Assembly: GCA_050953005.1 (NCBI GenBank)
Contig: JBMNLV010000006.1
Coordinates: forward strand, 121,039-185,038
Source: UBA6115 sp050953005
GTDB taxonomy: Bacteria > Bacillota > Clostridia > Christensenellales > Aristaeellaceae
Direction of reading: 5' to 3'
DNA length: 64,000 bases
Shown: positions 29,801-37,742 of the stretch, in pieces
Layout: every line of letters starts with the position of its first letter
Position numbering within the stretch: position 1 is the first letter of the stretch
Notes under the pieces: generated by a model
The model's database searches: none
Seen by the model: only the letters and a program-made list of their open reading frames with translations
Told to the model about the DNA's origin: nothing
Position numbers and translations under genes: made by a program

Positions 29801-32800
29801 AGTAGTTGTAACGGTAATAGACAACAGCCAGGGCCAGCTGCTGGTCAGCAAGGTGACAGTAAACGACATCGAGGTGACAGTTGATAACGGCGTTGTGAGC
29901 GGCTTCAACTTCACGAACGAGTACGAGGCGGAGGAGACGAGCGGCCTGACGCTGAAGGGTCAGAAGACGCTGACCGGCCGCCCGGCGGCGCTGTCAGCGG
30001 CGGAGTTCAGCTTTGTACTGAGCGGCGACGCGTCGGAAGAGGTGAAGAACGGAGCCGACGGCGGCTTCAGCTTCACGGCGCTGACCTACACAGCGGCCGG
30101 GACCTACAACTACGTCATCAAGGAGAAGACTCCGAGCAATGTGGCGGGAGTCACGGACGATACGACCAAATACGCAGTAGTTGTAACGGTAATAGACAAC
30201 AACCAGGGCCAGCTGCTGGTCAGCAAGGTGACAGTAAACGGCACCGAGGTGACAGTTGATAACGGCGTTGTGAGCGGCTTCAACTTCACGAACGAGTACG
30301 AGGCGGAGGAGACGAGCGGCCTGACGCTGAAGGGTCAGAAGACGCTGACCGGCCGCCCGGCGGCGCTGTCAGCGGCGGAGTTCAGCTTTGTACTGAGCGG
30401 CGACGCGTCGGAAGAGGTGAAGAACGGAACCGGCGGCGGCTTCAGCTTCACGGCGCTGACCTACACAGCGGCCGGGACCTACAACTACGTCATCAAGGAG
30501 AAGACTCCGAGCAATGTGGCGGGAGTCACGGACGATACGACCGAATACGCAGTAGTTGTAACGGTAATAGACAACAGCCAGGGCCAGCTGCTGGTCAGCA
30601 AGGTGACAGTAAACGGCACCGAGGTGACAGTTGATAACGGCGTTGTGAGCGGCTTCAACTTCACGAACGAGTACGAGGCGGAGGAGACGAGCGGCCTGAC
30701 GCTGAAGGGTCAGAAGACGCTGACCGGCCGCCCGGCGGCGCTGTCAGCGGCGGAGTTCAGCTTTGTACTGAGCGGCGACGCGTCGGAAGAGGTGAAGAAC
30801 GGAACCGGCGGCGGCTTCAGCTTCACGGCGCTGACCTACACAGCGGCCGGGACCTACAACTACGTCATCAAGGAGAAGACTCCGAGCAATGTGGCGGGAG
30901 TCACGGACGATACGACCGAATACGCAGTAGTTGTAACGGTAATAGACAACAGCCAGGGCCAGCTGCTGGTCAGCAAGGTGACAGTAAACGGCACCGAGGC
31001 GACAGTTGACAACGGCGTTGTGAGCGGCTTCAACTTCACGAACGAGTACGAGGCGGAGGAGACGAGCGGCCTGACGCTGAAGGGTCAGAAGACGCTGACC
31101 GGCCGCCCGGCGGCGCTGTCAGCGGCGGAGTTCAGCTTTGTACTGAGCGGCGACGCGTCGGAAGAGGTGAAGAACGTAGCCGGCGGCGGCTTCAGCTTCA
31201 CGGCGCTGACCTACACAGCGGCCGGGACCTACAACTACGTCATCAAGGAGAAGACTCCGAGCAATGTGGCGGGAGTCACGGACGATACGACCGAATACGC
31301 AGTAGTTGTAACGGTAATAGACAACAGCCAGGGCCAGCTGCTGGTCAGCAAGGTGACAGTAAACGGCACCGAGGCGACAGTTGACAACGGCGTTGTGAGC
31401 GGCTTCAACTTCACGAACGAGTACGAGGCTGAGGAGACGAGCGGCCTGACGCTGAAGGGTCAGAAGACGCTGACCGGCCGCCCGGCGGCGCTGTCAGCGG
31501 CGGAGTTCAGCTTTGTACTGAGCGGCGACGCGTCGGAAGAGGTGAAGAACGGAGCCGACGGCGGCTTCAGCTTCACGGCGCTGACCTACACAGCGGCCGG
31601 GACCTACAACTACGTCATCAAGGAGAAGACTCCGAGCAATGTGGCGGGAGTCACGGACGATACGACCGAATACGCAGTAGTTGTAACGGTAATAGACAAC
31701 AGCCAGGGCCAGCTGCTGGTCAGCAAGGTGACAGTAAACGGCACCGAGGTGACAGTTGACAACGGCGTTGTGAGCGGCTTCAACTTCACGAACGAATACG
31801 AGGCTGAGGAGACGAGCGGCCTGACGCTGAAGGGTCAGAAGACGCTGACCGGCCGCCCGGCGGCGCTGTCAGCGGCGGAGTTCAGCTTTGTACTGAGCGG
31901 CGACGCGTCGGAAGAGGTGAAGAACGTAGCCGGCGGCGGCTTCAGCTTCACGGCGCTGACCTACACAGCGGCCGGGACCTACAACTACGTCATCAAGGAG
32001 AAGACTCCGAGCAATGTGGCGGGAGTCACGGACGATACGACCGAATACGCAGTAGTTGTAACGGTAATAGACAACAGCCAGGGCCAGCTGCTGGTCAGCA
32101 AGGTGACAGTAAACGGCACCGAGGTGACAGTTGACAACGGCGTTGTGAGCGGCTTCAACTTCACGAACGAGTACGAGGCGGAGGAGACGAGCGGCCTGAC
32201 GCTGAAGGGTCAGAAGACGCTGACCGGCCGCCCGGCGGCGCTGTCAGCGGCGGAGTTCAGCTTTGTACTGAGCGGCGACGCGTCGGAAGAGGTGAAGAAC
32301 GTAGCCGGCGGCGGCTTCAGCTTCACGGCGCTGACCTACACAGCGGCCGGGACCTACAACTACGTCATCAAGGAGAAGACTCCGAGCAATGTGGCGGGAG
32401 TCACGGACGATACGACCGAATACGCAGTAGTTGTAACGGTAATAGACAACAGCCAGGGCCAGCTGCTGGTCAGCAAGGTGACAGTAAACGGCACCGAGGT
32501 GACAGTTGATAACGGCGTTGTGAGCGGCTTCAACTTCACGAACACCTATGCTGCGAGTGGCAAGCTGACGCTGAGCGGCACCAAGACCTTCACGGGACGC
32601 GACGCGACAGCTGCGGACGTGTTTGAGTTCAAGCTGTACAAGGATACGGTGGCTGACGGGAACCTGATTGATACACAGACGGTGACAGGCAGCGGCACCT
32701 ACAGCTTTGCGGCGCTGAACTACTACCTGAACCTGCAGGCAACCCCGGCGCTCAACGACTTGGGCAACCACACCTATGTGGTGGTGGAGACGGTACCTGT

Positions 32801-34793
32801 GAGTAACCCGAGCGGCGGGATCACCTACGACACGACGGAGCACACGGTGGTCGTGACGGTGGACGACGCTGGTGACGGCAAGTTGAACATTACTGCGACC
32901 GGCGTTAATGTAAGCGGGTCTGCGGGTGTGTTCGAGGGCACCGGGCTAAACTTCACGAATACCTATGCTGCGAGTGGCAAGCTGACGCTGAGCGGCACCA
33001 AGACCTTCACGGGGCGCGACGCGACAGCTGCGGACGTGTTTGAGTTCAAGCTGTACAAGGATACGGTGGCTGACGGGAACCTGATTGATACACAGACGGT
33101 GACAGGCAGCGGCACCTACAGCTTTGCGGCTCTGAACTACTACCTGAACCTGCAGGCAACCCCGGCGCTCAACGACCTGGGCAACCACACCTATGTGGTG
33201 GTGGAGACGGTACCTGTGAGTAACCCGAGCGGCGGGATCACCTACGACACGACGGAGCACACGGTGGTCGTGACGGTGGACGACGCTGGTGACGGCAAGC
33301 TGAACATTATTGCGACCGGCGTTAATGTAAGCGGGTCTGCGGGTGTGTTCGAGGGCACCGGGCTAAACTTCACGAACACCTATGCTGCGAGTGGCAAGCT
33401 GACGCTGAGCGGCACCAAGACCTTCACAGGGCGCGACGCGACAGCTGCGGACGTGTTTGAGTTCAAGCTGTACAAGGATACGGTGGCCGACGGGAACCTG
33501 ATTGATACACAGACGGTGACAGGCAGCGGCGCCTACAGCTTTGCGGCTCTGAACTACTACCTGAACCTGCAGGCAACCCCGGCGCTCAACGACCTGGGCA
33601 ACCACACCTATGTGGTGGTGGAGACGGTACCTGTGAGTAACCCGAGCGGCGGGATCACCTACGACACGACGGAGCACACAGTGGTCGTGACGGTGGACGA
33701 CGCTGGTGACGGCAAGCTGAACATTATTGCGACCGGCGTTAATGTAAGCGGGTCTGCGGGTGTGTTCGAGGGCACCGGGCTAAACTTCACGAACATCTAC
33801 GAAGCAAACGGCGAGTTTGACGTAGACGCTGAGATCGGCGTGACGAAGAAGCTTGAAGCCGGCGGCCGCGAACTGACGGCAGGCGAGTTCAGCTTCACGC
33901 TGAGCAGCGCAGACGACGCTGACAACGCAACGCTTCCCGGGACCAACGACCTGAACGGCGACGTAAGCTTCGCGAACCTGGTGTATGACGAGGCGGACAT
34001 CGGCAAGACCTATACCTACACAGTCGTAGAGAACATCCCTGATCCACAGGAGAGCGGGATGACATACTCGGCGAACGTGCTGACATTCAAGGTAACGGTG
34101 ACCGACTCCGGTAACGGGGTACTGGAAGCGACCAAGTCGGAAGTGACAGGCTCCAGCGAGTTTGTGAACGCGTACGAGGCAGGCGGCGAGTTTGACGTAG
34201 ACGCTGAGATCGGCGTGACGAAGAAGCTTGAAGCCGGCGGCCGCGAACTGACGGCAGGCGAGTTCAGCTTCACGCTGAGCAGCGCAGACGACGCTGACAA
34301 CGCAACGCTTCCCGGGACCAACGACCTGAACGGCGACGTAAGCTTCGCGAACCTGGTGTATGACGAGGCGGACATCGGCAAGACCTATACCTACACAGTC
34401 GTAGAGAACATCCCTGATCCACAGGAGAGCGGGATGACATACTCGGCGAACGTGCTGACATTCAAGGTAACGGTGACCGACTCCGGTAACGGGGTACTGG
34501 AAGCGACCAAGTCGGAAGTGACAGGCTCCAGCGAGTTTGTGAACGCGTACGAGGCAGGCGGCGAGTTTGACGTAGACGCAGAGATCGGCGTGACGAAGAA
34601 GCTTGAAGCCGGCGGCCGCGAACTGACGGCAGGCGAGTTCAGCTTCACGCTGAGCAGCGCGGACGACGCTGACAACGCAACGCTTCCCGGGACCAACGAC
34701 CTGAACGGCGACGTAAGCTTCGCGAACCTGGTGTATGACGAGGCGGACATCGGCAAGACCTACACCTACACAGGTCGTAGAGAACATCCCTGA
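23874..34793 (+). CDS. Giant pilin-like surface protein with arrays of isopeptide domains (open until a frameshift)
   Basis: A 3,639-residue secreted protein, likely a long adhesive stalk or matrix protein. Order: signal peptide (MRKVKTRKYMAGVLALVMLLGMLPMNALA), InlB B-type (Flg_new) repeats at about 60-815 (VTFDSNGGSAVLP, LTYNGNGGKTLPP, each ending LYAQW-like), two or three Cna-B-like domains at about 815-1150 (TATKNWVSGH, TVTKNWSTTTP), one pilin-isopeptide domain, then 13 x 125, 3 x 139 and the start of 4 x 125 residue domains. Each late domain has the lysine in K.LTGR or K.FTGR, a catalytic-type Glu (YVIKE, YVVVE or YTVVE) and a terminal Asn (FTNEY, FTNTY or FVNAY), the arrangement of intramolecular isopeptide pilin domains. 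Translation leaves frame at about 34773 and stops at 34793. Confidence 0.85.
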   Translation: MRKVKTRKYMAGVLALVMLLGMLPMNALAFIFKVDTSPAVNLGESLPLKVSPPEPTHTYKFMVDGVLKDTQIIKNKGILTEPAVPLEEGRKFTGWSGQDGGGNPVEIKFGQPITVEGTKIITATAQFVPVVYVSFVLVEGEEGEAGYSEQVICTKEATPPDWTVDANGVPLNITEDGKVFSHWSATKKGPPFDFDTPINQDTTLYTVTKDAWTVTFDSNGGSAVLPKIVEGGQQIGDLPESERPGYTFKHWSLDGTNPIASNYIVTSNLTLHAVWEPGANTPYKVVYWLQNAEDDGYTFEEIVYKTGTTNGPAAYDSKSYTGFHFGSAENKTISGNGDTVVNVKYNRNVYTFTIELKAQYSNNWTTVSTTQLKYGQSTATPYNAAVAAYPYYSWYISRTSNTAYSEAPAMPNADLTVHGRYSGSAYQYTIGYYEKGTNTQIKEPYSFYSGSRNLSFTVEDGIDIPGFTVTPIGQWDTLRPGQVSKIYYTRNTYDLTFNKNNGNAPLVVSNIPFDSDISNKDTTGFNENTTYEEAGITYYFSGWYDNSACEGTPYSLAGKKMPAHNLALYAKWTPETYTVTFYETINGDTIHDEQTILPLHNADIPENDPPGTDFLGWYWYIGTSFVKFDFDTPVSGDFKLYPLFGSQTAKVLYNENFGDNPQTKEDPRLYLIGAKAKVMSPTGFIGAPSDKVFVGWITKNADGTTGTTYQPNELVTVPSGNITLYAQWASPAPTISLTYNGNGGKTLPPDEHATIVYSFLNNETHIVIANPFIRTGYNFTGWNTKADGTGVSYAVETEVLVDNDGDNTLYAQWDRNVTDVTATKNWVSGHAVNYVLVELKLYRQVPGGARELVSQEPDVSPEGGTSATFTYTWENVPTHNEEGLLYTYSIDEPSVPNSYTAVVTGSGYSFTVTNTYHNIKTLEAKKFWFAPEPMTPSIKPAIHFTLYRTTPGPDGVNERVPGLNPVSVPPGNDSIHWQNVILADPNNVAYSFYVKETDEFGNDYVPSGFQKVEDGLFVYNYKGARLRDVTVTKNWSTTTPEYAWKEVTVQLKRNNDDYKDPVKLNAGNNWTYTWEDLPNYKPVISGSQSPGYHSYTVEEVHPGLDIGYDDPQYTLGTVNDNPDSGNAQTNWTVTNSYTADDSVPVTITGKKTLTGKTLVADQFSFELSGGKLSTPKTSKNDADGNFSFSPIVFEMADLGGKESEVFTFQVKEVVPESNPSGGITYDTSIYNVAVSVRDNKAGSIVIDSIVYTVGGVVAEKAEFSNTYSAQPTSGLTLKGQKTLTGRPAALSAAEFSFVLSGDASEEVKNGADGGFSFTALTYTAAGTYNYVIKEKTPSNVAGVTDDTTKYAVVVTVIDNSQGQLLVSKVTVNGTEVTVDNGVVSGFNFTNEYEAEETSGLTLKGQKTLTGRPAALSAAEFSFVLSGDASEEVKNGADGGFSFTALTYTAAGTYNYVIKEKTPSNVAGVTDDTTKYAVVVTVIDNSQGQLLVSKVTVNGTEVTVDNGVVSGFNFTNEYEAEETSGLTLKGQKTLTGRPAALSAAEFSFVLSGDASEEVKNGADGGFSFTALTYTAAGTYNYVIKEKTPSNVAGVTDDTTEYAVVVTVIDNSQGQLLVSKVTVNGTEVTVDNGVVSGFNFTNEYEAEETSGLTLKGQKTLTGRPAALSAAEFSFVLSGDASEEVKNGADGGFSFTALTYTAAGTYNYVIKEKTPSNVAGVTDDTTKYAVVVTVIDNSQGQLLVSKVTVNGTEVTVDNGVVSGFNFTNEYEAEETSGLTLKGQKTLTGRPAALSAAEFSFVLSGDASEEVKNGADGGFSFTALTYTAAGTYNYVIKEKTPSNVAGVTDDTTKYAVVVTVIDNSQGQLLVSKVTVNGTEVTVDNGVVSGFNFTNEYEAEETSGLTLKGQKTLTGRPAALSAAEFSFVLSGDASEEVKNGADGGFSFTALTYTAAGTYNYVIKEKTPSNVAGVTDDTTKYAVVVTVIDNSQGQLLVSKVTVNDIEVTVDNGVVSGFNFTNEYEAEETSGLTLKGQKTLTGRPAALSAAEFSFVLSGDASEEVKNGADGGFSFTALTYTAAGTYNYVIKEKTPSNVAGVTDDTTKYAVVVTVIDNNQGQLLVSKVTVNGTEVTVDNGVVSGFNFTNEYEAEETSGLTLKGQKTLTGRPAALSAAEFSFVLSGDASEEVKNGTGGGFSFTALTYTAAGTYNYVIKEKTPSNVAGVTDDTTEYAVVVTVIDNSQGQLLVSKVTVNGTEVTVDNGVVSGFNFTNEYEAEETSGLTLKGQKTLTGRPAALSAAEFSFVLSGDASEEVKNGTGGGFSFTALTYTAAGTYNYVIKEKTPSNVAGVTDDTTEYAVVVTVIDNSQGQLLVSKVTVNGTEATVDNGVVSGFNFTNEYEAEETSGLTLKGQKTLTGRPAALSAAEFSFVLSGDASEEVKNVAGGGFSFTALTYTAAGTYNYVIKEKTPSNVAGVTDDTTEYAVVVTVIDNSQGQLLVSKVTVNGTEATVDNGVVSGFNFTNEYEAEETSGLTLKGQKTLTGRPAALSAAEFSFVLSGDASEEVKNGADGGFSFTALTYTAAGTYNYVIKEKTPSNVAGVTDDTTEYAVVVTVIDNSQGQLLVSKVTVNGTEVTVDNGVVSGFNFTNEYEAEETSGLTLKGQKTLTGRPAALSAAEFSFVLSGDASEEVKNVAGGGFSFTALTYTAAGTYNYVIKEKTPSNVAGVTDDTTEYAVVVTVIDNSQGQLLVSKVTVNGTEVTVDNGVVSGFNFTNEYEAEETSGLTLKGQKTLTGRPAALSAAEFSFVLSGDASEEVKNVAGGGFSFTALTYTAAGTYNYVIKEKTPSNVAGVTDDTTEYAVVVTVIDNSQGQLLVSKVTVNGTEVTVDNGVVSGFNFTNTYAASGKLTLSGTKTFTGRDATAADVFEFKLYKDTVADGNLIDTQTVTGSGTYSFAALNYYLNLQATPALNDLGNHTYVVVETVPVSNPSGGITYDTTEHTVVVTVDDAGDGKLNITATGVNVSGSAGVFEGTGLNFTNTYAASGKLTLSGTKTFTGRDATAADVFEFKLYKDTVADGNLIDTQTVTGSGTYSFAALNYYLNLQATPALNDLGNHTYVVVETVPVSNPSGGITYDTTEHTVVVTVDDAGDGKLNIIATGVNVSGSAGVFEGTGLNFTNTYAASGKLTLSGTKTFTGRDATAADVFEFKLYKDTVADGNLIDTQTVTGSGAYSFAALNYYLNLQATPALNDLGNHTYVVVETVPVSNPSGGITYDTTEHTVVVTVDDAGDGKLNIIATGVNVSGSAGVFEGTGLNFTNIYEANGEFDVDAEIGVTKKLEAGGRELTAGEFSFTLSSADDADNATLPGTNDLNGDVSFANLVYDEADIGKTYTYTVVENIPDPQESGMTYSANVLTFKVTVTDSGNGVLEATKSEVTGSSEFVNAYEAGGEFDVDAEIGVTKKLEAGGRELTAGEFSFTLSSADDADNATLPGTNDLNGDVSFANLVYDEADIGKTYTYTVVENIPDPQESGMTYSANVLTFKVTVTDSGNGVLEATKSEVTGSSEFVNAYEAGGEFDVDAEIGVTKKLEAGGRELTAGEFSFTLSSADDADNATLPGTNDLNGDVSFANLVYDEADIGKTYTYTGRREHP
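27688..32562 (+). repeat. Array A: 13 tandem 375-bp copies encoding a 125-residue isopeptide domain
   Basis: Units start at 27691, 28066, 28441, 28816, 29191, 29566, 29941, 30316, 30691, 31066, 31441, 31816 and 32191 (GCGGCCTGACGCTGAAGGGT), exactly 375 bp apart. Copies are almost identical at nucleotide level. Diagnostic variants are GAD/GTG/VAG at one three-residue position, TTKY/TTEY at another, and single unique changes in copies 6 (DIE for GTE) and 7 (NNQ for NSQ). Such identity at silent sites indicates recent amplification or gene conversion. Confidence 0.97.
32544..33794 (+). repeat. Array B: 3 tandem 417-bp copies encoding a 139-residue isopeptide domain
   Basis: Units begin with ACCTATGCTGCGAGTGG at 32544, 32961 and 33378. 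The protein unit is TYAASGKLTLSGTKTFTGRD to GLNFTN. Copies differ at only a few bases (for example NITATG in copy 1 against NIIATG in copies 2 and 3). Confidence 0.96.
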
Positions 34794-35315
34794 TCCGCAG
34801 GAGAGCGGGATGACATACTCGGCGAACGTGCTGACATTCAAGGTAACGGTGACCGACACCGGCAACGGGGTAGCTGGAAGCGACCAAGTCGGAAGTGACA
34901 GGCTCCAGCGAGTTTGTGAACGCGTACGAGGCAGGCGGCGAGTTTGACGTAGACGCAGAGATCGGCGTGACGAAGAAGCTTGAAGCCGGCGGCCGTGCGA
35001 ACTGACGGCAGGCGAGTTCAGCTTCACGCTGAGCAGCGCAGACGACGCTGACAACGCAACGCTTCCCGGGACCAACGACCTGAACGGCGACGTAAGCTTC
35101 GCGAACCTGGTGTATGACGAGGCGGACATCGGCAAGACCTACACCTACACAGGTCGTAGAGAACATCCCTGATCCACAGGAGAGCGGGATGACATACTCG
35201 GCGAACGTGCTGACATTCAAGGTAACGGTGACCGACTCCGGCAACGGGGAACTGGAAGCGACCAAGTCGGAAGTGACAGGCTCCAGCGAGTTTGTGAACG
35301 CGTACGAGGCGGGCG
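33795..35315 (+). repeat. Array C: 4 tandem ~375-bp copies encoding a 125-residue isopeptide domain
   Basis: The phase-marking GCGAGTTTGACGTAGACGC is at 33811, 34186, 34561 and 34938; the fifth module begins at 35316. Spacings are 375, 375, 377 and 378 bp, so copies 3 and 4 contain small insertions that break the frame. The unit is GEFDVDAEIGVTKKLEAGGR to SSEFVNAYEAG. Confidence 0.95.
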
Positions 35316-35749
35316 GCGAACTTGACATCGAGACCTTCATCAACCCGACCAAGTCCTTGACAGGACGTGCGCTGACGGCAGGCGAGTTTACTTTCGAATT
35401 ACGTCAGGACGACACGCTGCTGCAAAGAGTAACAAACGACGCTGAAGGCAATATCCTCTTCTCTCCTCTTGGTTTCACTGAGGAAGATATTGGCCAGACC
35501 TACAGCTATACCATTGTCGAAATACCGGGAACTGAGGCGAACATGACCTATTCTACAATGGAGATTAACTTCAGCGTACTTGTTGGGAATGCTGGAAACG
35601 GCGAGCTGAGCCTGAAGGTGAACGCACCAACGGATGTTATCTTCTTTAACGTCTATACTGCTCCTGCTCCCGATCCGACTCCTGTTCCTCCAATTCCGAA
35701 TTTCGACCTTGGGGTTGTCCCAAGCAATGTTGCAGACTGTTTGGAATAA
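34794..35749 (+). pseudogene. Frameshifted C-terminal end of the giant surface protein
   Basis: The same domain series continues here in other frames. Compared with intact copies I see four insertions: one G at about 34773 (ACACAGGTCGTAG for ACACAGTCGTAG), one G at about 34873 (GGTAGCTGG for GGTACTGG), two bases at about 34995 (GGCCGTGCGAAC for GGCCGCGAAC), and the first lesion again at about 35152. Correcting them restores one frame that continues through a final diverged domain (INPTKSLTGRALTAGEFTFEL to IFFNVYT) and ends PIPNFDLGVVPSNVADCLE. No LPxTG motif, hydrophobic helix or positive tail is present in any frame here. Either a true decay or uncorrected sequence errors in a repeat. Confidence 0.75.
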
Positions 35750-35758
35750 TTAAACATC

Positions 35759-35794
35759 ATCAGGCTACCGGCGTATGTCCGCCGGTAGCCTGAT
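35759..35794. terminator. Strong hairpin after the giant surface protein gene
   Basis: ATCAGGCTACCGGCG pairs perfectly with CGCCGGTAGCCTGAT around a short loop, 10 nt after the stop. There is no T run, so it may protect the 3' end or terminate inefficiently. Confidence 0.55.
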
Positions 35795-35827
35795 AACATG
35801 ATTCATAATGATAAAGGAGGCATGTTT

Positions 35828-37657
35828 GTGAAAAGATTAATTGCAGTCCTCGCAACAGCTGTAATGTTGCTGGTCAGTATAGTCAATCTGTCTGTAGCCG
35901 AGGATGTGCCGGAGCAGCGAGATCCGAACACCCTGATCATCGGTCACACGACTATGATGAACGGTAATTTTTTTTCAGAGCTTTGGGGAAACAACACGGC
36001 AGATATTGACGTTCGAAGCCTTCTGCATGAGTATCCGCTGATCGCCTGGACAAATAATGGCGAATATCAGGTAAACAGAACGGTTGTCAGAACACTGGAA
36101 ACCACTACTGCCGAAAACGGAGACCGAACCTATACGGTCACCCTTCATGCGGATTTAAAGTACAGTGATGGGTCAGATATCACTGCCAAGGATTATGTAT
36201 TCAATTTCCTTTTAATGTCCTCCCCACAAATCAGGGAACTCAGCGGTTTGTCTATCACTAAAGACTATATTCAGGGATTCACAGAGTATATCGCCGGTGA
36301 TGAGCCTTTCTTTTCCGGCGTCCGCCTGATAGATGACCTTACTTTCTCTGTGCTTGTAACAGCAGAATACCTTCCTTACTACTTTGAACTCAGTTACATC
36401 AATAACTATCCGCTGCCTTATAAGGTGCTCATTCCCGGATCTGATATTGTTGATTCCGGTGAAGGTGCCTTCATCAGTGGTGATTTCACGGCTGAAACAC
36501 TTCGAGAAACTTTGCTTAACCCGCAGACCGGTTATCTGTCTCACCCCGCTGTTACTTCCGGGCCATATAAGCTGACAAATTATGATAGCGCAAAGAGGCA
36601 GGCGGAGTTTGAGCTCAACACATACTATAAGGGAAACTACGAAGGACAGGTTCCGATTATTCCTAGGATTGTTTTCCGCGAAATTAAAAATGAATCCATC
36701 ATTACGGAATTAAATGAAGGCACTGTTGACCTGGTGAATAAGGTAAGTGAAGGGCAGGTCATCAATGCAGGGCTGGAGCTTGCTGCAAACGGAAACTTTG
36801 TAGCAACGCCTTATCCGCGCACTGGCGCAGGCTTCTTGGCCGTGGCAGCAGAACGCGACATAACCAGTTCCGTCATCTTTCGCCAGGCGCTGGCTTACAC
36901 CATTGACTATGAAGTGCTTCCGCGCGATTTCCTGCAGGGCCATGGGGAAAGGGTCTATGGCTATTATGGATTAAGCCAGTGGATGGCAGTGGAGATGAAA
37001 GAACGCCTTGAAAAGATGCAGCCATATACGCTGAATCTGGATAAGGCGACAGAGCTCCTGAAACTGGACGGATGGGTATATAATCTGGATGGTACGCCCT
37101 ATGATCCCAATGCAGGACTTCGACATAAGCAGATGGACGACACCTTTGTGCCCCTGAGCCTGACCATGGCGGTTACTGAGAGCAATGCTGCTGCTGATCT
37201 AATGGCTGAAATGCTGCGCAACTCTCTCTCCAAGATCGGCGGCGAATTGAATACTGTACGTATGCCCCTGGATCAAGCCCTGCGTCAGTATTACAGACAG
37301 GATCAAAGGGAGTTCGATCTTCTTTTCCTGGGCACAAACTTCACCTATCTGTTTGATCCTACAGATACTTATCTTGTCGGTCCACAGTATCAAGGCACCA
37401 TGAATACCTCAGGCGTCCAGGATCCCAAACTGGCTCAGCTTGCAAAAAATATCACACAGGATCAACCCGGCAACCGCAACGCCTATCTGAGCAGATGGAT
37501 GGAGTTTCAAGAGTACTGGTCTAAGGTTCTGCCGATGATTCCCTTGTATAGCAATACCTACTATGATCTGTACACGTCTGATCTTCTCGGATACTTCCCT
37601 CAGTTTTACTGGAACTGGGGAACTGCGGTTCTCTATGCGATGCTCAACAGACAGTAA
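35828..37657 (+). CDS. ABC transporter substrate-binding protein, family 5 (peptide/oligosaccharide type)
   Basis: Extracytoplasmic binding protein of the DppA/OppA type, 609 residues. Signal VKRLIAVLATAVMLLVSIVNLSVA, then the SBP_bac_5 fold with DRTYTVTLHADLKYSDGSDITAKDYVFNF-like core (the family pattern L..dl.wsDG..itA.Dv.f), HPAVTSGPYKLTNYD, FRQALAYTIDYEVLPRDFLQG, and NAAADLMAEMLRNSLSKIGGE near the end. A lipobox cysteine is missing, unusual for a Gram-positive binding protein. The GTG at 35828 has AAGGAGG 7 nt upstream; the ATG at 35822 would be too close to it. No permease or ATPase genes are adjacent, so it is an orphan in this window. Confidence 0.88.
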   Translation: MKRLIAVLATAVMLLVSIVNLSVAEDVPEQRDPNTLIIGHTTMMNGNFFSELWGNNTADIDVRSLLHEYPLIAWTNNGEYQVNRTVVRTLETTTAENGDRTYTVTLHADLKYSDGSDITAKDYVFNFLLMSSPQIRELSGLSITKDYIQGFTEYIAGDEPFFSGVRLIDDLTFSVLVTAEYLPYYFELSYINNYPLPYKVLIPGSDIVDSGEGAFISGDFTAETLRETLLNPQTGYLSHPAVTSGPYKLTNYDSAKRQAEFELNTYYKGNYEGQVPIIPRIVFREIKNESIITELNEGTVDLVNKVSEGQVINAGLELAANGNFVATPYPRTGAGFLAVAAERDITSSVIFRQALAYTIDYEVLPRDFLQGHGERVYGYYGLSQWMAVEMKERLEKMQPYTLNLDKATELLKLDGWVYNLDGTPYDPNAGLRHKQMDDTFVPLSLTMAVTESNAAADLMAEMLRNSLSKIGGELNTVRMPLDQALRQYYRQDQREFDLLFLGTNFTYLFDPTDTYLVGPQYQGTMNTSGVQDPKLAQLAKNITQDQPGNRNAYLSRWMEFQEYWSKVLPMIPLYSNTYYDLYTSDLLGYFPQFYWNWGTAVLYAMLNRQ

Positions 37658-37679
37658 GATTTAGCAGATACACTAATAT

Positions 37680-37715
37680 AAAAGCGCCTCTTTGAAAAAG
37701 TGAAGAGGCGCTTTT
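37680..37715. terminator. Bidirectional terminator between converging genes
   Basis: AAAAGCGCCTCTT pairs perfectly with AAGAGGCGCTTTT around a 10-nt loop. A and T runs on both sides serve the binding-protein gene (plus) and the LacI gene (minus). Confidence 0.85.
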
Positions 37716-37742
37716 GAATACTGTTAACAACAAGTTTTTGAG

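Noticed and set aside
27688..32562. Regular repeats that could suggest a CRISPR array
   Set aside because: The unit is 375 bp, has no variable spacers and stays in one reading frame encoding a domain; no cas genes are near.
34773..35155. Programmed frameshifting as an explanation for the broken reading frame
   Set aside because: Four separate insertions are needed, intact sister copies lack them and no slippery heptamer with a structure is apparent; decay or sequence error is simpler.
32244..35352. Several minus-strand open frames opposite the surface-protein arrays
   Set aside because: They repeat with the array period and change frame with the plus-strand insertions; products are not protein-like.
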